A stretch of DNA of 64,000 nt, taken from the NCBI GenBank assembly GCA_034120015.1, contig JAXEIF010000025.1, forward strand, positions 1-64,000, given 5' to 3'. Source of the stretch: CALXOJ01 sp034120015 (GTDB taxonomy: Bacteria; Spirochaetota; Spirochaetia; JAFGXN01). Below, one piece after another: positions 8,757-16,918 of the stretch (positions within the stretch are counted from its first letter, which is position 1; each line of letters begins with the position of its first letter). The translations under genes were made by a program, and so were the position numbers. Below the pieces are notes generated by a model. The model did not search any database, was not told the origin of the DNA, and saw nothing but the letters and a program-made list of their open reading frames with translations.

Positions 8757-11248
8757 TGTAATGCTCCTACCTGACTGTAACTGTAATTTGTGAATGCGGA
8801 AGCACCCGACCGCTTAACGGAATAGGCGGTTGAAGTGTTGATACCGGGATTTTCCGAAACTACGGTACCGAAACCATATTCGTCACCGACCCAACCGATA
8901 TATTCATAAGATCGCAAGTCGGTGCAGTCGCCGACGACAACCGGACCGGGCTGTCCCGATGCGGCATTGATATAGGTCAGTGCCTGATTCCAATCCGAAA
9001 CACCGGACACATTGTTTTTGGCCCAGATCTGAAGTTCCCCGGGATAAACGCCGCTGACCGTAATATTGCCCGGCAGTTTATCTTTTGCATCGGCTTCGGG
9101 ATTATTATATCCTGTTGCCAGCCACTCATCTGCCGACGAGGAGAATGAAAGATACAAACCGACTCCTTTTTTAAATCCTGTATTAATCAGGTCAGCCGAC
9201 CGAGTAAAATACAAATGAAATAAAATCCCGTCAACCGTAACGGCGTTATTGGAGTCCTTGTAACCGGCAAACTTATAGACCTGATACTTGTCGTTTTCTC
9301 CGTAACTATTATAACCTCTGGCTCCCCACGAGACGGTACTGTCAGTATTACTCCGTGTTGCCGCGCCTCCCTTATCAAATGATGTCGATCGGTCGGCAAT
9401 CGTTCCCTGCCCTTCCATCATCGTCTGCATCACCAGTTTGATCCACTTCACATCCGACAGTTTAACGGCGCCCTCCGCATCTCCGCTTGCGGGGCAGTCG
9501 ACCGTTGCCACCACATTGCCGCTGTTGGAAAACTCGATCTGCGGAATCACGCGAAAGGTAAAATTTCCGGGCGTTGCCGTCGAATAATCGAAAGAAGCAC
9601 CGGTAAGCGACTTTGCATCGGAAAACGAAGTCCCGGTCGGTGTTTTGAACTGCAGGCGATAGCGGCCCGCTCCCGGAACCGTCGTCCACGACACCGGAAT
9701 ATGGGTCTCGCTGGTCTGCGTATTGACAGTCAGAACCGGTACCTCTTCGGGAATAAAGGCAGCCCGGACAAAACTGTTTTCCGATGTATTGTTCTGCGTT
9801 TCGATATTACTGTCCGACGGATTGATTTTATAAAAATAGCCGCCGGCCGCATCCGCGGTGTTGTCGGTAAAGGTATGACGGGAACCGTCTTCATTTTTGG
9901 CAACCGTTCCGACGACCGAACCCCATGAGGTACTGTCTGTTCCGTCACGGAAAACGAGACGGTTTGTCCGGTAAACTCTGTAAACAGTGACCGCGGGATC
10001 GGAGGTTCCGGCCCAGGAAATCGTCACCGGAGAAGAAATTCCTTCATTGTTCCATTTCCCGTGTGTCACTTGAATGTCCTTCGGCAGTTCCATACTGTCG
10101 GCGCCCTGTTTTATCAGCACCACACCCACGGTTCCGGACGGAACGGTTTCCACGGCAGATCCGCCGCTTTTTGTAAATTTGGCAACCGCCTGAATATAAA
10201 TTTCTTTGGACATTCCTGCGTCACCGCCGACCAGTTTTTCGATAGCACCCGAAAGATCCAGCGTGTAAGATCCGTTTTGGTTATCATTCACGGAAACACC
10301 GTCATTGACAACGGTATACGGACCGGCTTCCTCTTCGGCTGTTTTGAGATCGAAAGAAACCGCGGCCCCTCCCGTTTCTCCCGTTACGGAAACCGGAATC
10401 CGGCAGACTCCCGCATAGGATTCAATTTTGTTTCTGTCAATCACGGCCGACGGATAGACAAAGCCGTCTTTCATATCTCCGCCCGAGGGATGACTCTGAC
10501 CGACAATACCGCCTTCTCCGATCGGCGTAATTCGGTATGTATACATGACTCCCTGCCGAGAAGGAACATGCATAAAGTAATAGACATTTTTACCGCTCAC
10601 CGGATCGCTGATAGCCGCCGTATCGGGAGTAAAGGCCTCGGCAACCAGATCCCATGAACCGGAAGACGATGACGGCCGGTACTGAATCTGATAAGAAGGT
10701 ATTTTCGGGTCAGCTTCGATTTTCAGCAGAATTCCCAGTTTGTTGGCGGGAACAATCACCGTACTGCCCTCCTTCACTTCCGCAAAGGAGCCCTGTGAGA
10801 CGGATAAAAGATTGGCGTATGCTGTGTAAAGCGGACTGGAGAGCGCAACAGACACCGGATTCGGCCGGAAACTTTCCCGATCATACATATCCACAGATGT
10901 GACCGTGTAATAGTAAGTTCCCGAATAATGCATTCCGTTAACGGAATCATCGTAGAGACTGTCCCCGTAAACCGTTTTCAAAAGCGCGAATTCACCGTCA
11001 GCCCCTTTTTTTCTGTAAACATTGTAGGAAACCGCCTTTGCGGTCGGAATCCAGGAAACGGTCGGGACATCACCCTCTTTTGTTAAAGTTTTTGTCACTG
11101 TAATATTCGTCGGCGGAGTCGGTCTGTTGCCGGTCAGCGCCTCATAAACCGAATCGGACTGATTCAGCTTGGTATTTTCATCAAGCGGTGATACGGCGGG
11201 ACAGCCGAGAAGAACCGCCAGCAGAAAAACAAGACCGGTTTTCTTCAT
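8753..11248 (-). CDS. Large FN3-type lipoprotein, cassette copy 1
   Basis: 831 residues. The signal is MKKTGLVFLLAVLLGC (Cys16), with AGGAGG upstream of the ATG. The N-terminal FN3 module (about 45-130) reads PTNITVTKT...VSWIPTAKAVSYNVYRK. Further modules follow, including SWAGTSDPAVTVYRVYRTNR near residue 430. The C-terminal ~250 residues are homologous to the 3043-5430 protein, including a VSGVYPGELQIW strand. It lies 12 nt behind the small lipoprotein 11261-11719, the same order and spacing as the second cassette. Transcription comes from the promoter at 11800-11827. No enzymatic motif is visible. Confidence 0.85.
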   Translation of the reverse strand: MKKTGLVFLLAVLLGCPAVSPLDENTKLNQSDSVYEALTGNRPTPPTNITVTKTLTKEGDVPTVSWIPTAKAVSYNVYRKKGADGEFALLKTVYGDSLYDDSVNGMHYSGTYYYTVTSVDMYDRESFRPNPVSVALSSPLYTAYANLLSVSQGSFAEVKEGSTVIVPANKLGILLKIEADPKIPSYQIQYRPSSSSGSWDLVAEAFTPDTAAISDPVSGKNVYYFMHVPSRQGVMYTYRITPIGEGGIVGQSHPSGGDMKDGFVYPSAVIDRNKIESYAGVCRIPVSVTGETGGAAVSFDLKTAEEEAGPYTVVNDGVSVNDNQNGSYTLDLSGAIEKLVGGDAGMSKEIYIQAVAKFTKSGGSAVETVPSGTVGVVLIKQGADSMELPKDIQVTHGKWNNEGISSPVTISWAGTSDPAVTVYRVYRTNRLVFRDGTDSTSWGSVVGTVAKNEDGSRHTFTDNTADAAGGYFYKINPSDSNIETQNNTSENSFVRAAFIPEEVPVLTVNTQTSETHIPVSWTTVPGAGRYRLQFKTPTGTSFSDAKSLTGASFDYSTATPGNFTFRVIPQIEFSNSGNVVATVDCPASGDAEGAVKLSDVKWIKLVMQTMMEGQGTIADRSTSFDKGGAATRSNTDSTVSWGARGYNSYGENDKYQVYKFAGYKDSNNAVTVDGILFHLYFTRSADLINTGFKKGVGLYLSFSSSADEWLATGYNNPEADAKDKLPGNITVSGVYPGELQIWAKNNVSGVSDWNQALTYINAASGQPGPVVVGDCTDLRSYEYIGWVGDEYGFGTVVSENPGINTSTAYSVKRSGASAFTNYSYSQVGALQ

Positions 11249-11260
11249 ACGACACCCTCC

Positions 11261-11719
11261 TCAGAATCCTTTGATTCCACCTTCGACTTTGTAGTACGAA
11301 TCGGTTGTCGGAACGGTTGCCGCACGATCGATCAGCATCAGCATGCTGCCGTCGAAATAAAATTCGAATGTCTGAACTTTTCCCTCTTTCGGCGTCATCT
11401 CAATCGAATTGATATAGCCCATTTTATCCTTGTTGTAGACGGAACGGAAAATCCACGTTCCTTCGATAACCGAATCGGTAACGATTTCGCCGTTAATCGT
11501 ATAAGCCATTTTATAAGTTCCGTCGGCTTCGTTTTCTTTATCGGCTTTCATTTCTTTGGTTGCTTTTTCGATGCGAAGTACTTTGTTCGTATACTCGGTT
11601 CCGGCCGTATTGCGGTTTTCCCAGTCTCCGAACAAAACCTTTTCGCCTCCGATATCTTTACACCCGACAACCGTTCCGAACAGAACCGAAACGGCCAAAA
11701 TAAAAAACATTTTTCTCAT
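11261..11719 (-). CDS. Small lipoprotein, first gene of the lipoprotein operon
   Basis: 152 residues. I prefer the ATG at 11719 because GGAGG lies 8 nt upstream and the lipoprotein signal MRKMFFILAVSVLFGTVVGC (Cys20) begins there; an ATG further upstream would place charged residues before it. Shared blocks with the 5441-5884 protein include GDWENRNTAGTEY, GTYKMAYTINGE, TDSVIEGTW and FEFYFDGSMLMLID. It is a single small domain with no recognised family. It is the first gene after a well-formed promoter, so the operon order is small lipoprotein, 831-residue lipoprotein, 929-residue lipoprotein. Confidence 0.82.
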   Translation of the reverse strand: MRKMFFILAVSVLFGTVVGCKDIGGEKVLFGDWENRNTAGTEYTNKVLRIEKATKEMKADKENEADGTYKMAYTINGEIVTDSVIEGTWIFRSVYNKDKMGYINSIEMTPKEGKVQTFEFYFDGSMLMLIDRAATVPTTDSYYKVEGGIKGF

Positions 11720-11799
11720 CCGATTTTCCTCCGTTTTGTTTCTACCTTTCCGCACGGGAAAAATAAACTGAATTTTTAATCATTCAATCAAACAACTTA

Positions 11800-11827
11800 A
11801 TGATACATGATAATTTGCAAATGTCAA
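11800..11827 (-). promoter_or_regulatory. Promoter of the FN3 lipoprotein operon
   Basis: Minus strand: -35 TTGACA (11822-11827), 16-nt spacer, -10 TATCAT (11800-11805). The leader to the ATG at 11719 is about 75 nt and A/T-rich, with GGAGG near its end. Confidence 0.7.
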
Positions 11828-11889
11828 ACGGAATTTTACAAAATTCGAATAAAATCAAAGAGGAAAACTGTTTTTTCAGAGAAATACGA

Positions 11890-12408
11890 TTATTTTATAA
11901 ATGCATAATCATCAGGAAACGGCAAAATGATAAGATATCCTTCCAGATTGGCAATATTGGTATATCCGATTGTTGTCGAATCCATCGAACGGCGCACCTG
12001 ACTGAACCCTTCGAGAACCGTTCCCAGCTCATTGACCAGACATACGGATACCAGCTCGTCCGTTTCGGCAACAGACTGAAGACCCGACTCTGTCGAAGTC
12101 CGCATCTCGGCATTATACTCCATTCGCAATTTATCTTTATCGTTTTTATAAAATGAAAGCGTAACCGATCCGATATATTGCGTATTTTTACCCTTCAAAA
12201 CAGTTTTGTCATCAAAAGTAAATTTATATACCGCTTTTCCCGAAACCGTTTCGATATAAGCCCGATCCATTTTTCCGGCAGCATCTTCATTCAGATAATT
12301 TTTAAAGGCAAGATAGCAGTCGGCGTGAAAGGCCATCGCTTTTGTTTCGTCGACAAAACTGCATGACAGAAGAAAAAAACCGAATAAAACCGGCAGCACT
12401 TTTTTCAT
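11890..12408 (-). CDS. Small lipoprotein of a paralogous pair
   Basis: 172 residues; signal MKKVLPVLFGFFLLSC with lipidated Cys16 and an AGGAG-type site 8 nt before the ATG. Its ATG overlaps the stop of the upstream lipoprotein gene (ATGA at 12405-12408). The C-terminal block IGYTNIANLEGYLI resembles IQYVNAANLEGMYM in the upstream protein, so the two are diverged paralogues. Both contain an N-terminal segment with DETKA or DETAA followed by a short helical region (YLAFKNYL versus FWDFKNAV). No family is recognised; exported, role unknown. Confidence 0.78.
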   Translation of the reverse strand: MKKVLPVLFGFFLLSCSFVDETKAMAFHADCYLAFKNYLNEDAAGKMDRAYIETVSGKAVYKFTFDDKTVLKGKNTQYIGSVTLSFYKNDKDKLRMEYNAEMRTSTESGLQSVAETDELVSVCLVNELGTVLEGFSQVRRSMDSTTIGYTNIANLEGYLIILPFPDDYAFIK

Positions 12409-13091
12409 TTCGACTCTCCTTTCTTTTCTTCGGACGCTGCCTGTGGAGAAAAAGCAACATCAAAACCCGTCATATACATACCTTCAAGATTGGCGGCATT
12501 GACATACTGAATTTCCGCTCCTTCTTTCATACGGGGATAAAAATAGGAATATCCGTCCAAAATAATCTTGGAACCGCCATCCATATCGATTTTTACGACA
12601 ATTTTCCCCGGAGAAGATTTATTTTCTCTTTCCGCTTCCGCCCAAAATGCACAAAAAACCGTATCGATTCCCATACCGGGAGCAACAAGTCCGATAACAG
12701 GATTGGTCGCGGAATAAACGGTATATAAAACAGACCCGGTCCATAATCCCAATACCGATTTTAAAGGTTTGTCTTTCGTATACTCCTTATAAAAATAACG
12801 GCAACCGAAATAATCATTTTCGGGACTGCCCACAAGAAGCTGTTCCGGTTTTTTTTCTTTATCGGAAAGCATCGCAAAGCGGCTTGCAGTGCCGTACTGA
12901 TTTACCAAAGCCGAAACGAGTTTCGTATCCGAAAAATCGACAGATCGAAACGAATCGGGATCATTTTTCCAATCCTTTACGACCGCATTTTTAAAATCCC
13001 AAAAATTCACGGTTGCCGCCGTCTCATCGTAAAGTTCGCACGAAAACAGCAGTAAAAGAGCCGGTATAACCGCAACAAAAAACCTTTTCAT
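12405..13091 (-). CDS. Lipoprotein of a paralogous pair
   Basis: 228 residues; signal MKRFFVAVIPALLLLFSC (Cys18), with an AAGGGGA ribosome binding site. The mature part opens ELYDETAATVNFWDFKNAVV, carries a central hydrophobic stretch (YTVYSATNPVIGLVAPGMGI) and ends with the ANLEG block shared with the following gene. The tail is charged (EEKKGESK). It is the first gene of a two-gene operon. An inverted repeat (13104-13121) lies just upstream of the coding region. I do not recognise the family. Confidence 0.78.
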   Translation of the reverse strand: MKRFFVAVIPALLLLFSCELYDETAATVNFWDFKNAVVKDWKNDPDSFRSVDFSDTKLVSALVNQYGTASRFAMLSDKEKKPEQLLVGSPENDYFGCRYFYKEYTKDKPLKSVLGLWTGSVLYTVYSATNPVIGLVAPGMGIDTVFCAFWAEAERENKSSPGKIVVKIDMDGGSKIILDGYSYFYPRMKEGAEIQYVNAANLEGMYMTGFDVAFSPQAASEEKKGESK

Positions 13092-13103
13092 ATAAATTCC
13101 CCT

Positions 13104-13121
13104 TTATCTATACATAGATAA
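13104..13121. repeat. 8-bp inverted repeat upstream of the lipoprotein pair
   Basis: Perfect arms TTATCTAT and ATAGATAA separated by 2 bp, about 13-30 nt before the ATG at 13091. It sits where a promoter or operator is expected, but no convincing -35/-10 pair could be fixed here. Operator or mRNA hairpin are both possible. Confidence 0.5.
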
Positions 13122-13170
13122 TAAAATTCTATCACTACAGTAAAGGAATGTCTACAGTATCATAAAAAAA

Positions 13171-14484
13171 TTAATTTATTTTTTCGGAGCCCGTCAGAAA
13201 CGCCAAAGCAGAAAAAAATACGGAAAGCCCCATACCCGCCATAGCGTAAACCGATTGTCCGACAATCGACGAAAGCAACCCCAATCCGCCGCCGAAAACC
13301 ACCGCGGCCGCTATCAGAGGAATGCGGGGACGACGCCTCCCGGCCAACAGGGCGGCCGCCGTCGGCGGTATGATACCGGCGTTAAAAATATTATACGCCA
13401 TCAGCAGCAGCGGAATAATTTCGCCTTTTAACAGGGCAGGCAGCAGCGCTCCCAGTCCGAGAACAAACGTTATCAACCGCATTTCCCCAATGCGCCGACG
13501 GCCCATCAGATCGTTTTCGGCAACTGCGGCAACCGTTATTAAACAGGTATCGGCGGACGAAACGATGGCAGACAGCAGACCGAAAAGAAAAAAAATACGA
13601 ACCGGCAACGGCAGTTTATCGCGAATGAGCGCCAGCAGCGGTTCGTCACCGGCAGGATCGAAATGCGCCTTCTGCATCCATAGCCCCAACATGGTCACTC
13701 CCAAACTGACAAGTACCAGAAAACCCGCCGCAAACAGCAGTGACCGGCGAATCACGGTTTCGTCTCTCGCCGTATACAGACGGCTGAAAACATCGGGACC
13801 GACAAAATACCCGCTGCCGACAATCAGAAGATAATAAAAGAAAGAATCAACTCCGAACGATTCATTAAACAGTCGAAAATCGGATATTTTTAAAGACACG
13901 GGAGAAAATCCGTACAAAACGGCAATAGCCGCTGCAACCGAAATCAAAATCAAAAGAAACTGAAGAATATCTGTTCTTAAAACCGACAACTGTCCGCCGA
14001 TCGTGCAGTATGCGGCAATAACAATACCCGATCCCAAAAGCGCCGGCAGAAAATCAATCCCGGTCAGAAGAACCACCATTTTGGCGCAGGCCGTATATTG
14101 GGCACCGACAATCCCTATCCAACCGACGACAACAATAAGAGCCGTCAGCCGGCGAATTCTTTTTCCGTAAGCCTCTTCGATAATTTCGGGAAGCGAATAA
14201 ACATCCCGGGCAGCCAGCGGTTTGGACAAAAACAGGGCGCACAAAACAAATCCGACGGCACCGCAGCCGAGCCACCAGAAAGCAGGGAATCCGACCCGAA
14301 ACGCCTCGGAAGTAACTCCCAATGTCGCCGATGCACCGACAACACTGGCCAGCAGCGATGCTCCGACAGTAAAGACTGAGGCTCTTCTCCCGGCTCTTAC
14401 AAAATCATTGAATCCGGCTATTTTCCGTTTATCGAAAAAAGCCAAGGCCAGCAGAACAAGAATATAGACTGTCAGTAAAAGCAT
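13171..14484 (-). CDS. Sodium:solute symporter (SSS) family transporter
   Basis: 437 residues and strongly hydrophobic, with about 12-13 predicted membrane helices, slightly short for the family. SSS-family features include SLLASVVGASATLGVTSEAFRVG in the first helices (sodium-site region), a GWIGIVGAQYTACAKMV helix and the loop GGQLSVLRTDILQFLLIL, close to the GGLKAVVWTD-Q signature. Substrate cannot be assigned from sequence. It is transcribed away from radC. A TATAAA box ends 5 nt before the ATG and there is no Shine-Dalgarno sequence, so this may be another leaderless transcript, but the -35 is poor. Confidence 0.88.
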   Translation of the reverse strand: MLLLTVYILVLLALAFFDKRKIAGFNDFVRAGRRASVFTVGASLLASVVGASATLGVTSEAFRVGFPAFWWLGCGAVGFVLCALFLSKPLAARDVYSLPEIIEEAYGKRIRRLTALIVVVGWIGIVGAQYTACAKMVVLLTGIDFLPALLGSGIVIAAYCTIGGQLSVLRTDILQFLLILISVAAAIAVLYGFSPVSLKISDFRLFNESFGVDSFFYYLLIVGSGYFVGPDVFSRLYTARDETVIRRSLLFAAGFLVLVSLGVTMLGLWMQKAHFDPAGDEPLLALIRDKLPLPVRIFFLFGLLSAIVSSADTCLITVAAVAENDLMGRRRIGEMRLITFVLGLGALLPALLKGEIIPLLLMAYNIFNAGIIPPTAAALLAGRRRPRIPLIAAAVVFGGGLGLLSSIVGQSVYAMAGMGLSVFFSALAFLTGSEKIN

Positions 14485-14570
14485 ACTCTTTTATATCAAA
14501 AAAGACTGCAAAAAACCAGAAAATCCGTTTATTTTTCCCGATTTGTCTTTTTTTTTCATTATTCTGTTAT

Positions 14571-15242
14571 ATGGACGAATGCAATATTCTTTACAGACAT
14601 GCTCCCGAAAAACTGATGCCGCGGGAACGGGCTGTCGAATACGGTATCACAACACTATCCGACAAAGAACTGTTTGCACTGCTGCTGGGCAGCGGAACAA
14701 AAAACTGCCGCATCGGCGATCTGGCGGAACGGCTGCAGTTTTACTTCGATTCGCGTTTTGATTTCTCCGATATCGACCGGATGAAAACAATTCCCGGAAT
14801 CGGTCCGGCCAAGGCCGCCCTGATTGCGGGTGCTTTCGAACTGGCGCGACGCTACTTTTATCCTTCAAAAAAGAAAATCTGTCATCCGAAAGATGTGATT
14901 CCGTTTCTGATGCACTACAGCGACCGCAAACAGGAGCTTTTTTTTTCGATTCTGCTTAACGGCGCCAACGAAATCATCCGTATCCGTCCGGTCACAATGG
15001 GACTGCTTAACCGGACTCTGATCCACCCGAGAGAAGTGTTTGCCGAAGCCGTCGAATTGAGAGCCGGTGCCATTCTGGTCGCACATAACCATCCGTCGGG
15101 GAATCTTGTTCCAAGCGAAGAGGACAAGCAGGTGACAGCCTCATTAAAAGAAGCCGGAGAACTGCTGGGAATACGTCTCCTCGACCACCTTATTTTTTGC
15201 GGTTCGGATCATTTCTCTTTTCTGGAAAATTCTCTGCTTTAA
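14571..15242 (+). CDS. radC: RadC-family JAB1/MPN-domain protein
   Basis: 223 residues, the normal length. The N-terminus matches RadC (PRERAVEYGITTLSDKELFALLLGSGT). A helix-hairpin-helix region follows (KTIPGIGPAKAALIAGAFELARR), and the C-terminal MPN domain has the JAMM metal ligands His172 and His174 in AHNHPSG with Asp185 in SEED. The family was linked to DNA repair, but biochemical function remains unsettled. The start lacks a Shine-Dalgarno sequence; the upstream DNA is T-rich and shares an 86-bp divergent region with the symporter gene. Confidence 0.93.
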   Translation: MDECNILYRHAPEKLMPRERAVEYGITTLSDKELFALLLGSGTKNCRIGDLAERLQFYFDSRFDFSDIDRMKTIPGIGPAKAALIAGAFELARRYFYPSKKKICHPKDVIPFLMHYSDRKQELFFSILLNGANEIIRIRPVTMGLLNRTLIHPREVFAEAVELRAGAILVAHNHPSGNLVPSEEDKQVTASLKEAGELLGIRLLDHLIFCGSDHFSFLENSLL

Positions 15243-15246
15243 AAGA

Positions 15247-15274
15247 TTGCGATTTTGCACTTCTGTGCTATAAT
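15247..15274 (+). promoter_or_regulatory. Promoter of the propeller-like lipoprotein gene, leaderless type
   Basis: -35 TTGCGA (15247-15252), 16-nt spacer, -10 TATAAT (15269-15274), then TGAGGA and the ATG at 15281. Only 6 nt separate the -10 box from the start codon. The GAGGA there would not be in the transcript if initiation occurs at the usual distance. Confidence 0.65.
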
Positions 15275-15280
15275 TGAGGA

Positions 15281-16855
15281 ATGAGATTTTCCGGAAAATT
15301 GATTTTGATTCTGATTTCAGTCTTTCTGACCGCAGGATGCGGTACGGAACCGAATATTCATAATACCGTCGGCGGTAAAATGATGAAACGTGTTTCGGCG
15401 TTCACTACTTACGCCCGAAATTCGCCGACGAATCTTTTTTACTCGGCAGCAGTTGCCGACGGCGTTTTGTTCGCCGGTTCGGAACAGGGACTCCTAACGG
15501 AAAAAAACGGGCAACTGGAGCGGATTCCGCTTGACGGATTGGACGAAGAAGCCAAAATAAGAGTTTTCCGCCTCCACCCGACTGTCGACGCAAAACTCGG
15601 GAAAGTGATGTATGCGGCAACGGCGGCCGGACTTTTCCGGTATACTTTTTCCGACAAAAAAACGAAGCGGCTGACCGTCGACGCTGCCGAAGCAAAACAG
15701 CCGGTTCAGTTTCTTTCGGTCACAACAGACGAAAACGGAACGATTTATGCCGGCACCTACAAAAACGGATTATACATATCGGCGGACGGCGGCTCCACAT
15801 GGATTCACCATGCAGGATCCGATTTCAAATTGTATACCGGCAGGGACGATCTGACTTACGACGGCTATAAAAAAGCGGAAACAGCCGATCCGTCTTTTTC
15901 CGAGCGTGCCGGAATTATCAAAATCGAACCCCACTACCGCGGTGAAATGAAATCGACAACCGTTACCGATATTTCTGTTTACGGTGACCGGATTTATGCG
16001 GCTACTTTCGGAGGGGGACTCTCTTATACGCGACGTCCCGATTCGTTTACAAACTGGAAACCGTACTGGATGACATATCTCCGACCGTGGTATTTTTTCG
16101 AAACGACACAGGCCGGCGACGCCGCTGCTGTCATCGACTCAAACAGGGAGGCCGAAGCCGACTGGACAATGAGAAGCCGTTACGTGCACCGCGTTAACGT
16201 GCAGCCGTTCGGGATTTTTGCCGCAACCGATGACGGAATTTCGTTCACCTCGCACGGCGAATCATTCGGAGACCGCGACACCTCCGATCGGATTCCGTAT
16301 CTCGACGACTTCGGCCGCATTATACCGGTTTACAACGAAGACAACGGACCCGTTTACTCCTCTTCCGTCGGTCCCGACAGTAACGGAATCGCCGTTGCCG
16401 ATCAGACGCAACAGATTTACCGTTGGCCGAATGTACGCCTCTGGTACGAATATGAATCCGGAGGATTTGACGATATTAATGGATTTCAAAATGAAAAAGA
16501 AATCGACTATATAGAAGAGTACAGCAACGGCATGATCGGAGCCGGATTGGAATCGGATAACTTCAACGTACTGCGTTTCGGACAAATCAACGGAGGAAAG
16601 ACAAAGCTTTTCTATGCCGGAACCGAATGCGGATTGAGCATTGCCGAACTGCGGCAATATACCGATGTAACAGGGCAAACCTACACCTCTTACGACATTG
16701 TCGACTCGTGGGTGACCTATCACAATGTTCTTTCGGCACTTGAAGAAACCTGGGTAACAGATATCGCCGTTGCCGTCGATGACACCGGAGATGACAAAAT
16801 CGTTTACGCGGCAACCAACGGACAGGGCGTTATCGTTTTCCGTTGGGAAGATTAA
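15281..16855 (+). CDS. Lipoprotein with beta-propeller-like repeats
   Basis: 524 residues; signal MRFSGKLILILISVFLTAGC (Cys20). The mature part contains recurring blade-like motifs seen in sortilin/BNR-type and ligand-binding-sensor propellers: VADGVLFAGSEQGLL, VMYAATAAGLFRYT, GTIYAGTYKNGLYISADGGSTW (a BNR/Asp-box with S-DGG-TW), RIYAATFGGGLSYT, LFYAGTECGLSIAE and IVYAATNGQGVIVFRW. These repeat every ~45-100 residues and suggest a six- or seven-bladed propeller, interrupted by an acidic loop around 280-420. Function unknown; likely an envelope glycan- or protein-binding protein. It is a single-gene unit between radC and glnS. Confidence 0.8.
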   Translation: MRFSGKLILILISVFLTAGCGTEPNIHNTVGGKMMKRVSAFTTYARNSPTNLFYSAAVADGVLFAGSEQGLLTEKNGQLERIPLDGLDEEAKIRVFRLHPTVDAKLGKVMYAATAAGLFRYTFSDKKTKRLTVDAAEAKQPVQFLSVTTDENGTIYAGTYKNGLYISADGGSTWIHHAGSDFKLYTGRDDLTYDGYKKAETADPSFSERAGIIKIEPHYRGEMKSTTVTDISVYGDRIYAATFGGGLSYTRRPDSFTNWKPYWMTYLRPWYFFETTQAGDAAAVIDSNREAEADWTMRSRYVHRVNVQPFGIFAATDDGISFTSHGESFGDRDTSDRIPYLDDFGRIIPVYNEDNGPVYSSSVGPDSNGIAVADQTQQIYRWPNVRLWYEYESGGFDDINGFQNEKEIDYIEEYSNGMIGAGLESDNFNVLRFGQINGGKTKLFYAGTECGLSIAELRQYTDVTGQTYTSYDIVDSWVTYHNVLSALEETWVTDIAVAVDDTGDDKIVYAATNGQGVIVFRWED

Positions 16856-16861
16856 AAGCTC

Positions 16862-16890
16862 TTTTCCTTTTCGAAGTTTTATGATATTCT
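16862..16890 (+). promoter_or_regulatory. Possible glnS promoter
   Basis: -35-like TTTTCC (16862-16867), 17-nt spacer, -10 TATTCT (16885-16890), about 28 nt before the ATG at 16919. The -35 match is weak. Confidence 0.35.
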
Positions 16891-16918
16891 GATTCCATCA
16901 CATAATATGAGGCGATTC

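Noticed and set aside
14543..14570. radC promoter (TTGTCT, 16 nt, TGTTAT)
   Set aside because: The -10 would touch the ATG, placing the transcription start inside the gene; other -10 choices lack a -35.
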